Source: Arthrobacter bambusae
GTDB lineage: Bacteria; Actinomycetota; Actinomycetes; Actinomycetales; Micrococcaceae
Direction of reading: 5' to 3'
Assembly: GCF_030812595.1 (NCBI RefSeq)
Contig: NZ_JAUSSZ010000001.1
Span: forward strand, 372,001 to 436,000
DNA length: 64,000 bases
The position numbers and the translations under genes are program-made. A model generated the notes under the pieces. The model was given only the letters and a program-made list of their open reading frames with translations. It was not told where the DNA came from and did no database searches. Positions 35,135 through 43,436 of this stretch are shown one piece after another (within the stretch, counting starts at the first letter, position 1; each line of letters begins with the position of its first letter).

Positions 35135-36324
35135 CATCCTTTCGGACCCGTTCCGCGCCGGCCGACACCATGGTGTTTGACGGCCATAACGACTTGCCTT
35201 GGGCTCTGCGGCAGAAATTCGACTCCCGCGTCGAGGAGGTCGACTTGCTGCAGCACCAGCCCGAGCTACACACAGACATTCCGCGACTCCGGAAAGGCCG
35301 GGTCGGCGCGCAATTCTGGTCGGTCTTCGTCCCCTCCAACATGCTGCCGGCCGAGGCCGTTGTGGCGACACTCGAACAGATCGACTGCGTGCAACGTATC
35401 GTCTCCAAGTATCCGGAGACGTTCAGCCTGGTGGACTCTGCCGCCGGCGTAAGAACCGCCGCCGCAGAGGGAAAGATTGCGTCGCTGATGGGCATAGAAG
35501 GAGGGCATTCCATTGACGCGTCGCTTGGCGTGCTTCGGATGATGAGACGTGTCGGCGTCCGCTACATGACCCTCACACACAACGACAACACGCCATGGGC
35601 GCGTTCGGCGACGGGCGAACAGGTTGACTATGGGCTCACTGATTTCGGCAGAAGCGTTGTCGGCGAAATGAACCGTCTCGGGCTGATAGTGGATCTATCC
35701 CACGTAGCCGAGCAGACGATGCATGACGCGCTGGATACGAGCGTTGCTCCTGTAATTTTCTCCCATTCATCGTGCCGCAGCGTCACTGATCACGTCCGAA
35801 ACGTGCCGGATGCCGTGCTTGAGAGAGTGCCTGGAAACAACGGCGTGCTCATGCTTACCTTCGTTCCCGCCTTCATCTCAGAGGCCTGCGCCGACTACGC
35901 GCGGCATTCTGATGAAGTCCGGGAGAGACTCGGCCTTAGGACAGGTTTTCATGCAGGCCAGGTGGAAGAGGACAGCGCGGCCGCTGCAGAATTTGCCCGG
36001 TGGACATCGCAGAACGAGGCTCCGCAGGCGACGATCGCCGACATCGTCAGGCACCTGGAACATGCACGCGAAGTAGTAGGACCCCAGCATCTCGGCGTCG
36101 GAGGGGACTTCGACGGGATAGAAGAACTGCCCCGCGGAATTTCCGGGGTATCGAGCTACCCGGCTGTGTTTGACGCGCTAGCCGAACGGGGCTGGTCTCC
36201 TGCTGATCTGCGCAGCCTCGCTTTCGGCAATATCCTCCGGGTGCTGGAAGACACGGAGGCGGCCGCGAATCAAGATCCGATGGTCCCGTCCCGGCAGCAC
36301 GCAGAAGTCGCGCACGGACGCTGA
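35131..36324 (+). CDS. M19 family (renal-type) dipeptidase
   Basis: A 397-residue zinc metallopeptidase of the membrane-dipeptidase family. The start is ATG 35131, overlapping the DUF917 stop (ATGA). The metal-binding HXD motif is H19/D21 in DGHNDLPW; the bridging glutamate is in LMGIEGGHSID. Further ligands lie in LTHNDNTPWA, DLSHVAEQTMHDAL and FSHSSCRSV, and GGDFDGIEELP lies near the end. No signal peptide is visible, so it acts in the cytoplasm. In this operon it may cleave an N-carbamoyl or dipeptide-like product released after ring opening. M19 enzymes can also act on D-amino-acid dipeptides. Confidence 0.9.
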   Translation: MTSFRTRSAPADTMVFDGHNDLPWALRQKFDSRVEEVDLLQHQPELHTDIPRLRKGRVGAQFWSVFVPSNMLPAEAVVATLEQIDCVQRIVSKYPETFSLVDSAAGVRTAAAEGKIASLMGIEGGHSIDASLGVLRMMRRVGVRYMTLTHNDNTPWARSATGEQVDYGLTDFGRSVVGEMNRLGLIVDLSHVAEQTMHDALDTSVAPVIFSHSSCRSVTDHVRNVPDAVLERVPGNNGVLMLTFVPAFISEACADYARHSDEVRERLGLRTGFHAGQVEEDSAAAAEFARWTSQNEAPQATIADIVRHLEHAREVVGPQHLGVGGDFDGIEELPRGISGVSSYPAVFDALAERGWSPADLRSLAFGNILRVLEDTEAAANQDPMVPSRQHAEVAHGR

Positions 36325-37019
36325 TGTCTGGCCTAAAGGCGGACAAAAACAGCGGGTAAGCGCCCCACAGCGGGCCCGTTCTGGATAGTTGCCGCCATCT
36401 GGACGCAACATCGAATTGCCCACGCAGGAATATCGGACCGCAAGGCTCATTACCCACGATCCCGCTGCCGCCGGAGCCGAGACCTCGTGATTTCCTCGTT
36501 CGAGGCGTCCGTTTCAGGACCGGATGCCCCCGGCGCGGATCAGGTCGGCGATCGTACGTTCCGTTGTCGTCGGCAGGCCGTCCGCCATCGTCACATCTGA
36601 TTCGTGCCCGCAGGGGAACTAAATCGGTACTGCGTACATAAACACGAGGAGTTCGCGGCGTGGTGAAGGCCGGCGGGAAGCGCCAGGACCCGCCGCCCGT
36701 AGCGATTCTCCTTGCCCGGGCCGGCGCTGCGTGCAGCAATTTGCAGGCTGGCTGGCGCGGGCGCCGGCTTTCGGCGCGTTCGGAGCATTGGGCCGCGGCT
36801 GAGACCCGCGCTGCCAGTGACCGACGTCGGAACCCCAGCCGCGGACTTGTTTGTCAGTATGAGCCACCCACGAGGGACGCTGACTGCGGCAGTGAAGCAA
36901 GCGCCATACACTCATGCGTGTTTTTTACAATTTAAGACTTTAAAAGTACAAGCCGTGCGGGGTCTCCAGTTCGTACGGTTGTTTAAGTGCAATTCAGATC
37001 TAACAAAGGCGTTCGAAAA
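36325..37019. other. Non-coding interval upstream of the long sugar operon; candidate promoter
   Basis: This 695-bp stretch has open frames on both strands but none with family resemblance or a good ribosome site. An AT-rich island at about 36918-36950, containing TTTAAAAGT, lies 70-100 bp before the first operon gene in otherwise GC-rich sequence and is the best promoter or operator candidate. TTTAAAAGT also occurs in the AT island upstream of hyuA (5557-5565). I saw no clear terminator for the preceding dipeptidase operon. Confidence 0.4.
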
Positions 37020-38009
37020 ATGGAAAATGTTCAGGCGGTGCATGAACGCCCGACTCCCTCATCCAGCGAAGTGGAGACTTCACTCCTCGGAGAAGCGCCA
37101 AGTGCCGGGAGGACCCCCAAGATTTCCTTCGGCAGTTGGGCGTTCTCCTTCGGTCCGTTTAGTTCTTCGCCTTGGTCCTTTGAGCGGCTCTGCGAGTACG
37201 CCGCGGACGCTGGTTATGACGGCGTGGAAATCAATGGGTTCCGACCTCATCCGCACTACGCAGACTTTGGCAGCTCAGCAAGCTATGCCCCGCTTCGATC
37301 CCTCGCTTCGAGACTCGGCTTGGGGTACTCCGGATATGCCCCCGACTTCACTGACGTGCCTCCCGCGGAGGCCTCCGAACGCGCATACCTCAAGGCGATC
37401 GAAGGAGCACTTTCGTTCTGCGAAAACCTTGACATTCCTCTGCTGCGCGTAGATTCCATCAGCCCGCCAGCCACACTGCCTACGAATGAGTACGGCGTCC
37501 GCTTCGATCGTCTTGCGTCGAACTGGCGCGCGGCTGCGGACGCGTGCGAGAAGTCAGGAGTGGGACTCGTGTGGGAGTTCGAACCAGGCTTTTGGCTCAA
37601 CCGCCCTTCCGAGGTTCTGCAGATGCTTGATGCGGTCGACCACCCAAATTTCAAAATTCTATTTGACACCAGCCACGCCTACACCGGGGTGGTCGCAGGT
37701 GGACGACAGGGTGACAATCCGGAACTGCTTTCCGGCGGCGTCGCGGAATACGCGTCATTGATCGAACCATATCTGGGGCATCTACATCTCATCGACTCCG
37801 ATGGTTCCCTTCACGACGAAGAAACCAGCTCACACGTCCCATTCGGTGAGGGCCAGGTTGATTTCCTTCCAGCTCTTGAAGCGCTCAAACCCTCCCTCAA
37901 CCGGCTTGAGTGGTGGACGGTCGATTTCTGCTTCTGCCCCACGACCGAAAGGGACGGACGACTGGCCGTGCCTTTTGTTCGCGGGCTGGCCGAAAGGGTC
38001 TCAAAGTGA
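37020..38009 (+). CDS. Sugar phosphate isomerase/epimerase family protein (TIM barrel)
   Basis: A 329-residue TIM-barrel protein; the start chosen is ATG 37020 (MENVQAVHERP) with a weak AAAGG upstream. Family features are GYDGVEINGFRPHPH near residue 70, a candidate catalytic glutamate in LVWEFEPGFW, a metal-site-like ILFDTSHAYTGV, and HLHLIDSDGS. It is the first gene of the operon that originally ran without interruption to 58137. The stop overlaps the next start by 4 bp. The likely role is isomerisation or dehydration of a sugar or inositol derivative, but the substrate is unknown. Confidence 0.85.
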   Translation: MENVQAVHERPTPSSSEVETSLLGEAPSAGRTPKISFGSWAFSFGPFSSSPWSFERLCEYAADAGYDGVEINGFRPHPHYADFGSSASYAPLRSLASRLGLGYSGYAPDFTDVPPAEASERAYLKAIEGALSFCENLDIPLLRVDSISPPATLPTNEYGVRFDRLASNWRAAADACEKSGVGLVWEFEPGFWLNRPSEVLQMLDAVDHPNFKILFDTSHAYTGVVAGGRQGDNPELLSGGVAEYASLIEPYLGHLHLIDSDGSLHDEETSSHVPFGEGQVDFLPALEALKPSLNRLEWWTVDFCFCPTTERDGRLAVPFVRGLAERVSK

Positions 38010-38824
38010 CTGACTACTACGGAGCAGACCTCGTAGCTCCCACGAAGTCCAAGGTCCGGACCAACGGAATAGAGATTGCCTATATCGAACGAGGCTCCGG
38101 GGATCCCTTGGTCCTCATCATGGGTCTGGGTGCGGATTTGTCGGCCTGGGAGCTGCATCTGCGGGCCTACGCAGAGCAGTTCCGCTGCATCGCCGTAGAC
38201 AACCGGGGTGCCGGTGATTCGGACAAGCCCGAGGGTCCTTACACCACCGCAGGCATGGCCGACGACTACGCCGGGCTCATCCGGAGCCTTGGCTTGGGAA
38301 AGGTCCGGGTCGTTGGAATTTCAATGGGCGGCGCGATTGCCCAGGAACTTGCCATCCGGCACCCTGAGCTAGTCGAGCGGATGGTGCTCGTCTCATCCTG
38401 GGCACGGACGGCAACGTTCACCAGGGAGGTCTTCGAAGAGTTCAAGAACCTTCGTTCGATCCTGACGGAAGCTGAGTTTGCGCGCCTTCTGCAGCTCCGG
38501 ATATGGACCCCCGAATACGTCGAAAACCATATCGACGAGCTCTCTGCTGCCAGGGAAGTCCCTAGTACGGTGCCGCACCATGCTTTCGAGGCGCAGAGTG
38601 CTGCCTGTCTGGGACACGACACGATCGGACGGATGGCCAGCCTTCGTGTTCCGACACTGATCACGGTCGGCGGAGCCGACGCATTTACGCCCTTAGTGCG
38701 CTCAGAGGAATTGCGCGGCCAGATCCCGGCGGCGGAGCTGAAGATATTCCCCGGCTCCGGTCACGCCCACCACTGGGAAGAACTTGAAGAATTCAACCGA
38801 TACACCATGGAGTGGCTGAAATGA
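38006..38824 (+). CDS. Alpha/beta hydrolase
   Basis: A 272-residue alpha/beta-hydrolase. The start is GTG 38006 (VTDYYGADLV), overlapping the previous stop; the oxyanion strand is LVLIMGLGADLSAWE. The nucleophile elbow is GISMGGAIAQ with the catalytic serine, the acid is probably in TVGGADAFTP, and the histidine is in FPGSGHAHHWEE. Such enzymes cleave esters, lactones or C-C bonds. In a sugar-oxidation operon it may open a lactone made by the dehydrogenases or release an acyl group from a glycoside. Overlapping stops and starts on both sides show tight co-expression. Confidence 0.9.
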   Translation: MTDYYGADLVAPTKSKVRTNGIEIAYIERGSGDPLVLIMGLGADLSAWELHLRAYAEQFRCIAVDNRGAGDSDKPEGPYTTAGMADDYAGLIRSLGLGKVRVVGISMGGAIAQELAIRHPELVERMVLVSSWARTATFTREVFEEFKNLRSILTEAEFARLLQLRIWTPEYVENHIDELSAAREVPSTVPHHAFEAQSAACLGHDTIGRMASLRVPTLITVGGADAFTPLVRSEELRGQIPAAELKIFPGSGHAHHWEELEEFNRYTMEWLK

Positions 38825-39657
38825 CGACAACAGACTTCGACATCCGTTTTAGTTGCCAGACCTATGCCTGGCAGATGGGCGGGGACCGATACAAGGGCCG
38901 GATGGACCACATCCTGGAGGTCGTTGATGAGGCAGGATTTGCAGCCATTGAGGCCGAGCCGGTCATGCTGGGTGGATATTCAGACATCGAACGGGCGCAC
39001 CAGCTGTTCGACCCGTCGCGAGTGCAGTTGTCCTCCGTTGCCTTCGTAGCCAGTTGGCGGAACGGTAGGGAAACGGAAGAGGAGCGCGCGGCGGCGGACC
39101 ACTTCATTGAGTTCGTCCGCTCCTTCGATGGTGCCCGGCTTGTCCTGGTTCAAGCACCGGGACCAAACAGAAATGACCTCGGTGAGCGCCAGGAAAACGC
39201 GATCGCCTGCATCAACAGCGTTGCCCGGCGAGCCGCGGATGCTGGCGTCAGCGCCACCTTCCACCCCAACTCACCCAACGGGTCCGTCTTTAGGACCAGA
39301 GATGACTACCAAACCCTCCTTGATGGTCTGGACGAACGCGTGGTCAAGTACACTCCGGACGCCGGCCACATCGCCGTCGGGGGCATGGACCCCCTGTCCA
39401 TCCTGAAGGAGTACCGGGATGTAGTGGATCACATCCACCTCAAGGATTTCACTCCCGGTGAGGGCTGGGCGGTGACCGGTGAAGGGGAGGTTGATTTCCC
39501 CGGAATTGTGACGTATCTGCGGGATACTGGATATAAGGGCTGGGTGGTCGTGGAGGAAGAGTCCCCCGCCGCCCAGACGAATCCGGACGCAGCTGCCGCC
39601 GGTTCGGCTGCGTACGTTCGCGCCGTTTTGGAACCCCTCGTTCATCTCCCGGCCTGA
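38821..39657 (+). CDS. Sugar phosphate isomerase/epimerase (IolE-like TIM barrel)
   Basis: A 278-residue TIM-barrel protein beginning MTTTDFDIRFSCQTYAWQMGG at ATG 38821, overlapping the hydrolase stop by 4 bp. Candidate metal and catalytic segments are IEAEPVML, ATFHPNSPNG, KYTPDAGHIAVGG, HIHLKDFTP and VVVEEES. It resembles inosose-dehydratase/IolE-type members of the family. It is the second of four such proteins in the operon, so the pathway probably has several isomerisation, epimerisation or elimination steps, or the proteins assemble as hetero-oligomers. Confidence 0.86.
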   Translation: MTTTDFDIRFSCQTYAWQMGGDRYKGRMDHILEVVDEAGFAAIEAEPVMLGGYSDIERAHQLFDPSRVQLSSVAFVASWRNGRETEEERAAADHFIEFVRSFDGARLVLVQAPGPNRNDLGERQENAIACINSVARRAADAGVSATFHPNSPNGSVFRTRDDYQTLLDGLDERVVKYTPDAGHIAVGGMDPLSILKEYRDVVDHIHLKDFTPGEGWAVTGEGEVDFPGIVTYLRDTGYKGWVVVEEESPAAQTNPDAAAAGSAAYVRAVLEPLVHLPA

Positions 39658-39735
39658 TGACAGGCAATGCCGCGCCGGCGTCGGTCCGGCTCCAGCAACG
39701 AATCCAAGTTCTTTCAAAGACGAAGGAGAACCGCA

Positions 39736-40737
39736 ATGAAACGCCCGATAACACTCTTCAGCGGACAGTTTGCAGACCTCTCGCTAGACGAATTCGCCAA
39801 AAAGTGCTCTGACTGGGGCTATGACGGTGTGGAGCTGGCATGCTGGGGGGAGCACTTCAATGTGCCGCGTGCCCTGCGTGATCCCAGCTATGTCAAGAAC
39901 CTTAAGCAGTTGCTCGACAGCCATGGGCTCTCCTATTCCGCCATCAGCTCCCACCTTGTGTCCCAGGCTGTCTGCGACCGGATCGATGAACGGCACCGTG
40001 TCCTCCTGCCCCCCGCCGTTTGGGGGGACGGGGAAGAAGAAGGGGTTCGCCGCCGGGCCGAAGAACGGATGAAGGATACCGCCCGTGCCGCCGCGGAACT
40101 CGGAGTCGAAACCGTCGTCGGATTTACCGGATCGAGCATCTTTCACATGTTCAATGGCTGGCCGCCGGCCAGCCCCGACATGATCGAGGCAGGTTATCAG
40201 GACTTCGCCGAGCGTTGGGGCCGGATCATGGACGTCTTCGAAGAAGTCGGGGTCCGTTTTGCACTCGAAGCCATGCCGGGTGAAATCGGGTACGACATTG
40301 TTACCTGCAAGCGGGCTTTTGACGCCATAGGGAACAGGCCCTCATTTGGGCTCAACTTCGACCCGTCCCACCTACATTGGCAGATGTTGGATGAAGTCGC
40401 GTTCCTCCGTGCCTTCCCGGAGCGCATTTACAACGTCCACATGAAGGACGCACGCCGTTCACTGGATGGGCGACGCAACATCCTGGCGAGCCACCTGCCC
40501 TCTGGGCACCCGGACCGGGGCTGGGACTTCATCTCTGTCGGACACGGAGATGTCCCGTTCGAATCGATTGTCCGCACCCTCAACGACATCGGTTACGACG
40601 GCCCTCTGGCGGTGGAATGGGAAGACTCTAACTTGGACCGGGACCTCGGCGCGGCCGAGTCGGTGAGCTACCTGCAAAAACTCGGCTTTGAAAAGCCCAC
40701 AGCGGCTTGGTTCAGCTCGTTCACAACATCCGAATAG
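39736..40737 (+). CDS. Sugar phosphate isomerase/epimerase (TIM barrel), paralogue of the 6919-7914 gene
   Basis: A 333-residue TIM-barrel protein starting MKRPITLFSGQFADLSLDEFA at ATG 39736 after GAAGGAG. It matches the product of 6919-7914 over the full length (for example TVVGFTGSSIF, FGLNFDPSHLHWQ, RGWDFISVGHGDVP, VEWEDSNLDR), so the two operons use the same type of reaction. Metal-site-like elements are conserved in both. The gene lies 78 bp after the IolE-like gene and 57 bp before the binding-protein gene. Confidence 0.88.
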   Translation: MKRPITLFSGQFADLSLDEFAKKCSDWGYDGVELACWGEHFNVPRALRDPSYVKNLKQLLDSHGLSYSAISSHLVSQAVCDRIDERHRVLLPPAVWGDGEEEGVRRRAEERMKDTARAAAELGVETVVGFTGSSIFHMFNGWPPASPDMIEAGYQDFAERWGRIMDVFEEVGVRFALEAMPGEIGYDIVTCKRAFDAIGNRPSFGLNFDPSHLHWQMLDEVAFLRAFPERIYNVHMKDARRSLDGRRNILASHLPSGHPDRGWDFISVGHGDVPFESIVRTLNDIGYDGPLAVEWEDSNLDRDLGAAESVSYLQKLGFEKPTAAWFSSFTTSE

Positions 40738-40794
40738 CCGTAAACATTACCTTCGGTCGGCATATAGGCCGTGCTGAACATCAAAGGAGACACA

Positions 40795-41922
40795 GTGGTA
40801 CCCACATCGACAAAGAGGTCGGCTTCGGCCTGGTTGGCTGCAACGGCAGTCGCATCAGTGGCCATGTTCGGACTCGTAGCCTGTGACAGCGGCGGCAGCA
40901 GCAGCGGAGCCGCGGGCGGCGGCACCGGAAGTAAGGAAATCATCGCCTTCGTGCCCCCCAGCAGCGACCCTTATGTCGCCAACTGGCTCAAGAAGGCCAC
41001 AGACGGCGCGAAGAACGCCGGATACACGCTTAAAGCAGTCACGGAGGATTCCGCCTCGGCAGCTTCCGCGCAGGTTCAGCAGGTTCTCGGAGGCGGAAAT
41101 CTGCCTGCCATGTTTGTCTGGTGGCCGGTACAGCCAGAGGCTCAAGTCGGATCTCTGGCGCAATTGAGCGGTAGCGGTGTTCCTGTGTTCCAGGTCAACC
41201 AATTGCCGGTGCAAGAGAGCGAAAAGTACATCACCGCCTATGCCGGTGTCTCGGACATCGAGATCGGGAAAATAGCCGGCCAGGCTGCCATTCAGGCCCG
41301 GGACTCCCTTAAGGCTTCGGGTGCAGCCATGACGACACCTGGTGGCAGCGTCTTGGTGCCCAACCTTCCCGTAGGCTACGGCGCCACTCGCGACCGAATT
41401 GCCGGTTTCAAGAGCGCCATCGAAGGATCCGGGCTGACCATCGTCGCTGAAGGAAACGCGACAGGTTTCAGTGCCCAGGATGCCTTCACGCTCACCAGCC
41501 AAATGATCGCCGCAAACAAATCGAAGGGCTTTGACCTCGTATACGCCCCGGAGGACGACTACGCCGTCGGCGGTATCCGGGCTCTGACCCAGGCGGGTTA
41601 CAAGCCTGGAAAGAACGTGGAAGTGATCGGTGGATCGTGCCACGGGGACGATTCGACGCTGAAGGACAAATCCCAGTTCAACACCATCATCCAAGGAGCC
41701 GGCCTGGAAGGTCAGTTCGCCATGGACCGCATGCTCCAGTACCTGAAGAACCCGAAGGTCCAGGACGGCCAATACGTGGCGCCTGCGGATGCTGATGCCG
41801 TCCCGAAGTTCCCGGACACGGTCAGCAAGGTAAACATCATTCCCACACCCATCGTCCTCGCCGAGAAATACCCCACTGCCAAACTCTGGGGAACGCCCGA
41901 CACGGAATGGTGCACCTACTAG
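40795..41922 (+). CDS. RbsB-type substrate-binding lipoprotein
   Basis: A 375-residue sugar-type binding protein. The start chosen is GTG 40795 with AAAGGAGA upstream. The lipoprotein signal ends FGLVAC, followed by a Ser/Gly-rich linker. The mature part begins EIIAFVPPSSDPYVANWLKKA and includes VLGGGNLPAMFVWWPVQPEAQ and DLVYAPEDDYAVGGIRALTQAG. It has a close paralogue at 58688-59818 and the two genes share an almost identical 423-bp block (41407-41829). It is the first gene of the transporter part of the operon and is separated from the ATPase gene by a strong hairpin. Confidence 0.92.
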   Translation: MVPTSTKRSASAWLAATAVASVAMFGLVACDSGGSSSGAAGGGTGSKEIIAFVPPSSDPYVANWLKKATDGAKNAGYTLKAVTEDSASAASAQVQQVLGGGNLPAMFVWWPVQPEAQVGSLAQLSGSGVPVFQVNQLPVQESEKYITAYAGVSDIEIGKIAGQAAIQARDSLKASGAAMTTPGGSVLVPNLPVGYGATRDRIAGFKSAIEGSGLTIVAEGNATGFSAQDAFTLTSQMIAANKSKGFDLVYAPEDDYAVGGIRALTQAGYKPGKNVEVIGGSCHGDDSTLKDKSQFNTIIQGAGLEGQFAMDRMLQYLKNPKVQDGQYVAPADADAVPKFPDTVSKVNIIPTPIVLAEKYPTAKLWGTPDTEWCTY

Positions 41923-41930
41923 ATCGGACG

Positions 41931-41964
41931 GTCCTGCGGAATTCGTACCCGCTTTCCGCAGGAC
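41931..41964 (+). terminator. Intercistronic hairpin between binding protein and ATPase genes
   Basis: A perfect 11-bp inverted repeat (GTCCTGCGGAA at 41931-41941 and its complement at 41954-41964, 12-nt loop) begins eight bases after the binding-protein stop. It lacks a long U tract. The position mirrors the 549-582 hairpin in the other RbsABC-type operon and fits partial termination or 3' protection that favours binding-protein expression. Confidence 0.7.
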
Positions 41965-42006
41965 AGTTTCCATTCGTTAACTCAAACTAGGCAAGAAAGA
42001 TCAAGC

Positions 42007-43311
42007 ATGACTACGTCAAACGTGGAACCACTTCTGGAGGCGGTCAACGTCCGGAAGCAATACGGGTCTGTTGTTGCGCTCTCTGATGCCAGCATTGCCA
42101 TCCGTGCCGGGGAAGTTATGGCCCTTCTTGGGCAGAACGGCGCAGGAAAGAGCACCCTCGTCGGCATCATCTCGGGACGTGTCAAATTCGACGCCGGTGA
42201 GCTTCGTTTCGACGGGAGGGCCGTCCCATCCCACGACCTTGCCCGGCAGGGTTCCCCTGTTGCCGTAGTTCAGCAGGAGCTCAGCCTCGTTCCGACCATG
42301 ACCGTCGGACAAAACGTCTTTATCGCCAACCTGGAAATGGGCCGCTGGTATGGCGCACGGAAAGCCGGGCGCAAAGCACGGCCGTTCCTGGAGAGGGCCG
42401 GACTCGGCCATCTGGATCCCATGACGCTGGCCGGACGGCTCTCAGTCGGAGAACAGCAGCTGGTCGAGCTGGCTCGGGCCTTGGCCCGTAATGCCCGGGT
42501 GATCATCCTGGACGAACCGACTGCTGCACTGTCGGACCCGGAAATCGAGACGGTTCTGTCGGTCATCGAGGACCTCAAAGCCCAAGGCGTTGCGGTGATC
42601 TATATCAGTCACCGGCTTGATGAAGTCATCCGAATAGCCGATCGGGTGACCATCGTCCGGGATGGAAAATCCCTCCCCGCCTTGGAACATGAAGATATTC
42701 AACTGAGTGCCATCATAGAAGCCATGTTGGGGCGGCGGCTGGAAGCCCTGTACCCGACAGGCACGAGGAGCTACGGCGACCAAGAGGTCATCCGGCTGGA
42801 AGAGGTGATGGCCGAGGGGCTGGATGAACCGGTAACGCTGAGCGTGAAAAAGGGCGAAATATTCGGACTCGCGGGCCAATTGGGCAGTGCGGCTGCTGTG
42901 CTTCTTGAAATCATCGCCGGAGTTCGCCCCATCACCGGCGGACAGATCCTCGTCCAAGGCAAGCGCAGAATGGTGAGCAACCCCGGGCAGGCAAAGGCTG
43001 CAGGCATCGCGTACTGCTCGGGTGACCGGAAGCTGGACGGGATCTTCGGCGTACGGTCCGTCCAGGAGAATCTAACCTCTCCCGGGATGCGGAAGTTCAC
43101 CAAGCGGGGGTGGATTTCCGGTCCATCCGAGAAACGGATGGCACAGCGGCTCGCCGAGACATTTGGTGTGACCGGTGGACGCCTGGGGCATCCGGTCGAA
43201 TCGCTCAGCGGAGGCAACCAACAGAAAGTGGTTCTCGGCAAGTGGCTGGGAATCGACCCTGTCGTGCTGCTTGTTAACGAGCCTACGCGGGGAGTGAGTA
43301 TGGCAGTTTGA
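42007..43311 (+). pseudogene. Sugar ABC transporter ATPase, 5' part, interrupted by transposon
   Basis: This is the first 1288 bases (42007-43294) of an RbsA/MglA-type tandem ATPase gene; as it stands the frame stops in transposon DNA at 43311, giving 434 residues. Domain one has Walker A GQNGAGKST, signature LSVGEQQLVELARAL and Walker B VIILDEPTAALSDPE. Domain two has its signature LSGGNQQKVVLGKWLG and enters Walker B (VLLVNEPTRGV) exactly where the insertion occurs. The remainder resumes in frame at 53086. Removing the transposon and one GGGAG copy restores a 508-residue protein. The truncated product lacks the second D-loop and switch region, so import is probably abolished. Confidence 0.93.
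43290..43294. repeat. Target site duplication, left copy (GGGAG)
   Basis: GGGAG immediately precedes the transposon end TGAGTATG, and the same five bases follow the right end at 53081-53085. A 5-bp duplication is normal for IS21-family transposition. It shows that the whole 9.8-kb block, not just the istAB unit, inserted as one piece. Confidence 0.9.
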
Positions 43312-43393
43312 TTCAGGACCGGTGTGACGGCTTGAATCAGGACCACCTCACGACTCGCCGGTTGGTTGTGACGGTCTGAATCAGGACCACCCT
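43295..43393 (+). repeat. Left end of the transposon with repeated transposase-binding motifs
   Basis: Starts TGAGTATG and contains three copies of a T(G/T)AATCAGGACC-like motif (about 43309-43320, 43332-43344 and 43377-43389), two of which follow GTGACGG. Multiple internal terminal repeats of this kind are typical of IS21-family ends, where they bind IstA. The right end (53031-53080) carries the complementary motifs. Confidence 0.85.
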
Positions 43394-43394
43394 C

Positions 43395-43425
43395 AGTGTT
43401 GCTTTCATCTGATGAAAGCAACACT
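43395..43425. promoter_or_regulatory. Perfect 15-bp palindrome directly upstream of istA
   Basis: Arms AGTGTTGCTTTCATC (43395-43409) and its exact complement (43411-43425) surround a single T. It ends two bases before the istA ribosome site GGAGG (43427-43431). In RNA it would form a long stem next to the ribosome site and could block translation of read-through transcripts; as DNA it could be an operator. Confidence 0.75.
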
Positions 43426-43436
43426 TGGAGGTCCGG

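Noticed and set aside
36325..36990. Possible genes on both strands before the long sugar operon
   Set aside because: No frame has a convincing start or domain, and a larger one (36712-37452) runs into a real gene in another frame.
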